This document shows positions 6,002-6,340 of a DNA stretch of 6,340 nt, in pieces. The notes beneath the pieces are model-generated. The model had not been told where the DNA came from, made no database searches, and saw nothing but the letters and a program-made list of their open reading frames with translations. Each line of letters begins with the position of its first letter. The first letter of the stretch is position 1. This stretch comes from Cyanobacteria bacterium T3Sed10_344R1 (GTDB lineage: Bacteria > Cyanobacteriota > Cyanobacteriia > Phormidesmidales > Phormidesmidaceae): positions 1 to 6,340 of the forward strand of contig PXDR01000479.1 of NCBI GenBank assembly GCA_003566335.1, written 5' to 3'. Position numbers and translations under genes: made by a program.

Positions 6002-6340
6002 TTAGCCGAACCGACCGCTGACGTAGTCCAGGGTGTACTGCTCGCGGGGATTGTTGAAAATCACTTCGGTGGGGCCATGCTCCACCAGGTAACCTACCCG
6101 GCGACCTTTTTCGACGGCTTCGGCATTGAAGAAGGCGGTGATGTCGGCCACCCGAGATGCCTGCTGCATGTTGTGGGTGACGATGACGATGGTGTACTGC
6201 TGCTTCAGTTCTTTGATCAGTTCCTCAATCCGCAGGGTGGAAATCGGGTCAAGGGCAGAGCAGGGCTCGTCCATCAAAATCACTTCGGGCTGAACTGCGA
6301 TCGCACGGGCAATGCAAAGCCGCTGCTGCTGACCGCCAGA
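6002..6340 (-). CDS. pstB: Phosphate ABC transporter ATP-binding protein PstB (C-terminal part)
   Basis: This is the nucleotide-binding subunit of the PstSCAB high-affinity phosphate importer, on the cytoplasmic face of the plasma membrane. The gene runs off the right edge: the 112 visible residues are the C-terminal part and the N-terminal Walker A region is outside. Reading starts inside the ABC signature (SGGQQQRLCIARAIA). Then come Walker B (VILMDEP), the D-loop SALD, the H-loop histidine (IVTH), and the PstB-specific FFNAEAVEKGRRVGYLVEHG and terminal YVSGRFG. The reading frame is open from the edge to TAA at 6002-6004, so the GTG near 6283 is not the true start. All visible motifs are intact. 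In cyanobacteria pst genes are usually under PhoB/SphR control, but the promoter is not in this window. It is convergent with the HEXXH gene. Confidence 0.95.
   Translation of the reverse strand, partial: SGGQQQRLCIARAIAVQPEVILMDEPCSALDPISTLRIEELIKELKQQYTIVIVTHNMQQASRVADITAFFNAEAVEKGRRVGYLVEHGPTEVIFNNPREQYTLDYVSGRFG

Noticed and set aside
6002..6283. A complete 93-residue gene starting at GTG near 6283
   Set aside because: The frame continues open to the window edge and encodes the ABC signature upstream, so this is the end of a truncated pstB.

Overview
This is a stretch of cyanobacterial chromosome, most likely from a filamentous, Leptolyngbya/Nodosilinea-like lineage; that placement is inference. 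Three things support a cyanobacterium: a phycobiliprotein lyase of the CpcS/CpeS family, seven copies of the cyanobacterial HIP1 octamer GCGATCGC in 6.3 kb, and heptameric tandem repeats of the STRR type. All gene identities come from protein motifs read by eye; no database search was run.

Layout from left to right. Positions 1-251 are non-coding and end in a terminator-like hairpin plus T-tract directly against the GTG of murJ, the lipid II flippase (252-1874, +). The 169-bp gap after murJ holds imperfect 9-10 bp repeats and then five heptamers that stop 7 bp before the next start codon. Next is a large membrane-bound dCache-HAMP-GGDEF-EAL cyclic-di-GMP enzyme (2044-4632, +) in which both output domains keep their catalytic residues. 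A 117-bp gap with a plausible promoter and a clear Shine-Dalgarno leads into cpcS (4750-5355, +). Overlapping or abutting the end of cpcS is a small protein with an HEXXH zinc-site signature (about 5375-5905, +) that I cannot name. After a 96-bp convergent gap comes the 3' part of pstB on the minus strand (6002 to the right edge), the ATPase of the high-affinity phosphate transporter.

The genes do not form one pathway: cell wall (murJ), c-di-GMP signalling, phycobilisome assembly (cpcS) and phosphate uptake (pstB) are separate functions. Only cpcS and the HEXXH protein look co-transcribed. No CRISPR array, insertion sequence, prophage or RNA gene was seen. The most promising uncharacterised item is the HEXXH protein coupled to the lyase; most of the rest is ordinary core-genome content with some interesting intergenic structure.
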